From: Pyronema omphalodes | Lineage: Eukaryota; Ascomycota; Pezizomycetes; Pezizales; Pyronemataceae | Reading direction: 5' to 3' | NCBI GenBank assembly: GCA_024516155.1 | Contig: JAJJXM010000048.1 | Location: forward strand, 248,001-312,000 | DNA: 64,000 bases | In this document: one piece after another, positions 60,292 to 64,000 of the stretch | Numbering within the stretch: the first letter of the stretch is position 1 | Layout: every line of letters begins with the position of its first letter | The notes under the pieces: generated by a model | Seen by the model: the letters and a program-made list of their open reading frames with translations, nothing else | Told to the model about the DNA's origin: nothing | Database searches by the model: none | Program-made: the position numbers and the translations under genes

Positions 60292-61266
60292 CTATTGGAA
60301 ACGACGTGTCTGAGAAGTCGCCGAAGATTTACTAATACCTCTTCCCTGGAGGCTCTGATTCTCCTCATGAGGCCGGGGATTCCGGGCGCCGCGTCCAGTA
60401 AGCCATCTGGGAACCCGAGGATCGGAATCCTCCAATACCGAATTTCCTGCGGAAGACCCAGCTGATTGTTCGACTAAAGGGGGACCTCTTCCAACGGTGT
60501 AGGATGAATTCCTCTCGACCGGCTGTGCCCGGCTCATTTGCGGGGCTGGTGGACAGTCCGGAAGGGTATTATCATCATCCAAGGTTCCTGTTTTCTGTTG
60601 GGCCGCCTTAGACGATTGCAACTGATTCAATCTTTCTTGTTCACGTCTCCTCGCTCTCCGGTGCAAGATGGTGTCGGACAGGTGTAAAGCCCCAAAACGG
60701 CGACGAAGGCAATATCGCGCGAAATATGGATATCTGTCGAATGGTGGCTCAAGTTCAATAGGACTGAAATCAAAAAACGAATAATCCGTTGCAAATGACT
60801 CAGCTGATGGTTCGACTAAAGGGAGGTATCCTCCAACTTCGAGTCCTGGAACTGAGGTGCGGGATGGTGAAGCACTGTTGACCTGCTCGATTCCGATACT
60901 TACACTCGCAAGAGATGCAACTCCGCCATTGTTGTACGTAACAGGATAGTTTGCTCGCCAAGATCCTCTGGGTCCACCTGTTGGAGCACCGAAATAATAC
61001 CGAGCAATATCAAGGGTTGCAGGGACATTGGTCGTTGGGTTGTTAGAGGCGGTGGATCCATAGGGAAGTGCGAAATAATTTGCTGCTTCTGCGGCCGGGC
61101 GAGATCCGTCTACCGGTTGAGTATTTCCATCCATTGTCAGTGTGGTACTGGCCGCTCCTGTGTTTCGATCTTGCACTGCGGATCCCGCAGCCGTAGAAGT
61201 TGCCAAACCAGATTGCTCTCGTGGCTGCTCGGCGGAGGGGCGGGATGGGTCATTTACCGGAAACAT
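60292..61266 (-). CDS. Uncharacterised 324-residue protein, duplicated gene copy 2
   Basis: ATG 61266 to TGA 60292, same length and start as copy 1 (49070-50044). Outside residues about 70-100 I count fewer than ten substitutions; within that window about twelve. The basic helix, the aromatic/acidic block and the Arg-rich end are unchanged. Upstream sequence is also nearly identical for more than 150 bases, so both copies probably share a promoter type. Confidence 0.7.
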   Translation of the reverse strand: MFPVNDPSRPSAEQPREQSGLATSTAAGSAVQDRNTGAASTTLTMDGNTQPVDGSRPAAEAANYFALPYGSTASNNPTTNVPATLDIARYYFGAPTGGPRGSWRANYPVTYNNGGVASLASVSIGIEQVNSASPSRTSVPGLEVGGYLPLVEPSAESFATDYSFFDFSPIELEPPFDRYPYFARYCLRRRFGALHLSDTILHRRARRREQERLNQLQSSKAAQQKTGTLDDDNTLPDCPPAPQMSRAQPVERNSSYTVGRGPPLVEQSAGSSAGNSVLEDSDPRVPRWLTGRGARNPRPHEENQSLQGRGISKSSATSQTRRFQ

Positions 61267-62576
61267 TTTGATACAAACCTTCTTATGCGGACAGTTTGTG
61301 GAATCAAAAGATTGTAATGTGGCGAAGGGACATGAGCGGCTTTTATAGAAAGTCGGCTGGTATTGGTTCACGGCAACGATTAGTGAATACAGCAGTCTAT
61401 ACACGTAGTCCGGCAATCGAATATATGACGACAGTTACGGAGTCGGGATTGCATGAACCCTGGTGGCAACCGCTATTTCCCCTTCACGTCCTATCGGATT
61501 GCGAATTGGCTTCACCAGCTTACTGCAAATTCAGCATTTCTTTTGCTGGATGTAAGAAAAATGAATGAATAATCCATCATTCTTTGTCCAGCAATATCTT
61601 TGGCTGTTGGCGATTACAGTTACAATAGCAGGCCGTGTGCATCACGTGCATACGCCCCATCTAGCTAGTCACGACCTTGAAGCCAAGGTAAAATGGTAGT
61701 AGGGTTAAGCCTAAAACGTGGAGCTTAAGTTGAAACCGCTTTCCCTGGCAGCACGAGAGTTTTACCGTCAGAGAAATAGCAGACGTCATCGGTCATAATT
61801 GCGCTATTCGGCCTGTTTACGTCGCCGTATTACATCTCACTAACCACTATGACGACAATGAAGCCAGGCTGCCGGGGTAGCAGGGTTAAACCTACATTGT
61901 GCAGCTTGTTTCAACCCAAAATCTTATATCCGTTCCGAGTTTCACAGCCAATTCCATACCAGGCTCAAATATTGGCTTGACCCGTCACCCACCTCCCTAC
62001 ACCCAAACCCTGTCATCGCAGTTTCGTCGCTGACAGGCTGAAGCAACCTACCTTTGGCTCTATTTTGCCTATGAACCAAATTTAGTATTTCTATTTACTC
62101 ACTTTCCGTCATTTCTCCCGCTGTGATAAGTTCAGAGTATCTAACAATTTTCATAGTTTGTATCCCTGATAGCCTTTTACTCCTTCCTTTCTTTCTGAAC
62201 GACATGCCGAAAGACTATACTTAAAAATCTTTAATTTTCTTTGAATTTCTTGAACATTTCCAACCTTCAGGGTCCGATGTATGCTATGGTGTCGGACACT
62301 TCGTCGAGGTAGCGTGACAGGGGTCACCGAGCAGAATAACACCCCCCCACGCCAAAACTTTCAGCAGAAAAGAGTTTCTAAAAACTTATAACAATGATAG
62401 AATAGAAGTTAGAGAATAATTATTGATTCCGGTGCGATTTGGAGGCGTGGTTGTGGCTCTGAAAACTTTGGAAGATCACCTGTTTTTAGGTGTGGGCAGG
62501 GTAAGTTCCACCGCATCACTAGGTGCATAAAATGCGGCTCAATCGAACACCATACCTACTTAAGACTAGGTGTTTC

Positions 62577-62703
62577 GAGTGATAATACATGATGACATAC
62601 AATCATACCATTATTCATCGGTCAATGCTTACTAAGTACGAGTGATATCACATGATGTTATATAAAATGCGTCATTATTCATCACTCGGTGCTTAGTAAG
62701 GGT
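62577..62703. repeat. Tandem pair of about 64 bp
   Basis: Two adjacent diverged units, each starting GAGTGATA and ending GCTTA.TAAG, in a stretch of copy 2 (about 62290-62760) absent from copy 1. Confidence 0.7.
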
Positions 62704-62820
62704 GAGTTGCAAATTGGACATTCGCCAAGCCTTGCCAAGGCGCTTCCTTGACTAAATGTCCGTCACCATACAGTCTGCATACATTTCGAGGCTCTAGCTG
62801 TTACATATGAGTCTAGCCGG

Positions 62821-63307
62821 CGATTTATTCATTTATTCATTTATTCATTTATTCATTTATTCATTTATTCATTTATTCATTTATTCATTTATTCATTTAT
62901 TCATTTATTCATTTATTCATTTATTCATTTATTCATTTATTCATTTATTCATTTATTCATTTATTCATTTATTCATTTATTCATTTATTCATTTATTCAT
63001 TTATTCATTTATTCATTTATTCATTTATTCATTTATTCATTTATTCATTTATTCATTTATTCATTTATTCATTTATTCATTTATTCATTTATTCATTTAT
63101 TCATTTATTCATTTATTCATTTATTCATTTATTCATTTATTCATTTATTCATTTATTCATTTATTCATTTTACTTTCCTCGGAGGCCACCTCGCCGGGTG
63201 TTCTCCCCTATCCTCCTTTCTACCCTTCCCCTTTTCCTGTTTTCCTGTTTTCCTGTTTTCTTGTTTCCTTGTTTTTTTTTTCCGCCTTTGTTTCCTCCAG
63301 CGAGTCG
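62821..63307. mobile_element. 487-bp insertion with 13-bp flanking repeat and 8-bp satellite
   Basis: Flanked by TGAGTCTAGCCGG (62808-62820) and TGAGTCTATCCGG (63308-63320), where copy 1 has this sequence only once (52997-53009). Inside are about 43 units of ATTTATTC (to about 63170) and a pyrimidine-rich tail. No coding capacity beyond the repeat frame. Confidence 0.6.
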
Positions 63308-63539
63308 TGAGTCTATCCGGTATCTGCCAGATAGCGTAGATTATTCCTTGGGCCTGTTACCGCGCTAGCCCCTTCTTGTTTGAAGTTTCTATTCTCGTTG
63401 TTACATCATACTTAGACAGCAAGGTGCGGACATAGATACCCGTGCCTAAAGATGGTGGCGCTAGTAATAGCTAATGATGGCATTTACTTTTCCTTAGTCG
63501 GTAGTTTTGAAATTCCGGAATCGTGAAGCAAAGCTAGTT

Positions 63540-64000
63540 GCCCCCCCCCCCCCCCCAAAAAAAAAAAAAAAATATATATAATCCCCCCCCCCCCCCCGCC
63601 CCCGAAATTTGCAACTCGGACACACCATATCAACAAATCAAATAAAAAAAATGTATAATCAAGTAATCAAGCCCTGAATAACGAAATACATTTCCTCCAA
63701 TGCATCATCAAAACCACCCTGCAATACCATTATCCCGTGATATCGTTATCCCGTGATACATTCTCAAGCCTCAATCAATCTATCAATTCCAAATCAGTAT
63801 CAATAACGCATCCGAGGACCGAGGCACGAAACTATAAAAGAATCTCAGCGACAAGATGAATTTATCCCCCCCCCCCCCCCCCCCCCGTAGCAAAAACCAA
63901 CCAACCCTCCCCCGCAGACCGTCTCAGCACCAAAAAAAAAAAACAAAACAAAAACAACCCCCCCCCCCCCCTCAGCAACCAGACCCAAGAACCAAGAACC
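63540..64000. repeat. Poly-C/poly-A homopolymer tracts at the window end
   Basis: C runs at about 63540-63556, 63583-63597, 63867-63886 and 63958-63971, with A runs between. These sit at the sites where copy 1 carries the 11-bp and 8-bp satellites. Confidence 0.85.

Larger units (their letters stand above)
55030..64000. repeat. Segmental duplication, copy 2 (runs off the window)
   Basis: Counterpart of 46165-54130. Homology is still present at the right edge region (63600-63870), so the end of the unit may lie outside the window. Confidence 0.9.

Noticed and set aside
62807..63310. 167-codon frame of FIYSFIHL repeats
   Set aside because: Product of the 8-bp ATTTATTC satellite; the period of 8 is not a multiple of three and all frames lack stops.

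Overview
The window reads as nuclear DNA of a filamentous ascomycete (Pezizomycotina). Genes are separated by long spacers and interrupted by short GT-AG introns (mostly 50-160 nt), several with CTRAY-like branch points. The gene set is typically fungal: TRAPPC13, a tudor-less SMN, a SERF/4F5 protein, a fungal-type polynucleotide kinase/phosphatase, Ice2, Vfa1, and a secreted cupredoxin. A helotialean (Leotiomycetes) origin is only a guess from the style of the proteins. No rRNA, CRISPR, transposase or reverse transcriptase was found.

Layout. 1-6 kb: a TRAPPC13 homologue (minus) with an odd in-frame extension after its stop, diverging from a small SET-domain protein (plus). 6-17.6 kb: a six-cysteine secreted protein (minus), SERF/4F5 (minus), a four-helix fungal membrane protein (plus), SMN (plus), a secreted type I copper protein (plus), then two uncharacterised minus-strand genes, the second with a 15-bp coding minisatellite and a CxxC...CxxC knuckle. 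17.6-29.7 kb: mostly empty spacer around one 523-residue disordered protein. 29.7-32.5 kb: an eight-exon PNK 3'-phosphatase/5'-kinase. 32.5-40 kb: spacer with microsatellites and degenerate repeat copies. 40-45.3 kb: Ice2 (minus), MYG1 nuclease (plus) and Vfa1 (minus), tightly spaced. 46.2-64 kb: an approximately 8-9 kb segmental duplication in direct orientation, with a degraded third fragment between the copies and older relics at 36.5-37.4 kb.

The single-copy genes are housekeeping functions: membrane traffic (TRAPPC13, Vfa1/Vps4, Ice2), RNA (SMN, MYG1) and DNA end repair (PNK). They do not form a pathway cluster. PNK and MYG1 each have two in-frame ATGs, the first opening a basic, acid-free leader, which suggests mitochondrial plus nuclear forms.

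The accessory part is the duplication. Each copy carries a 324-codon gene of unknown function. The two proteins are almost identical except for one short window packed with amino-acid changes. The copies also differ by several discrete insertions, one with a 13-bp target-site-like duplication, by a perfect 20-bp-arm hairpin whose arm recurs in the other copy, by simple repeats that changed identity at the same sites, and by a 503-residue coiled-coil gene present in only one copy. All exon structures below were assembled by eye from splice signals, frame and family resemblance; none is confirmed by transcripts.
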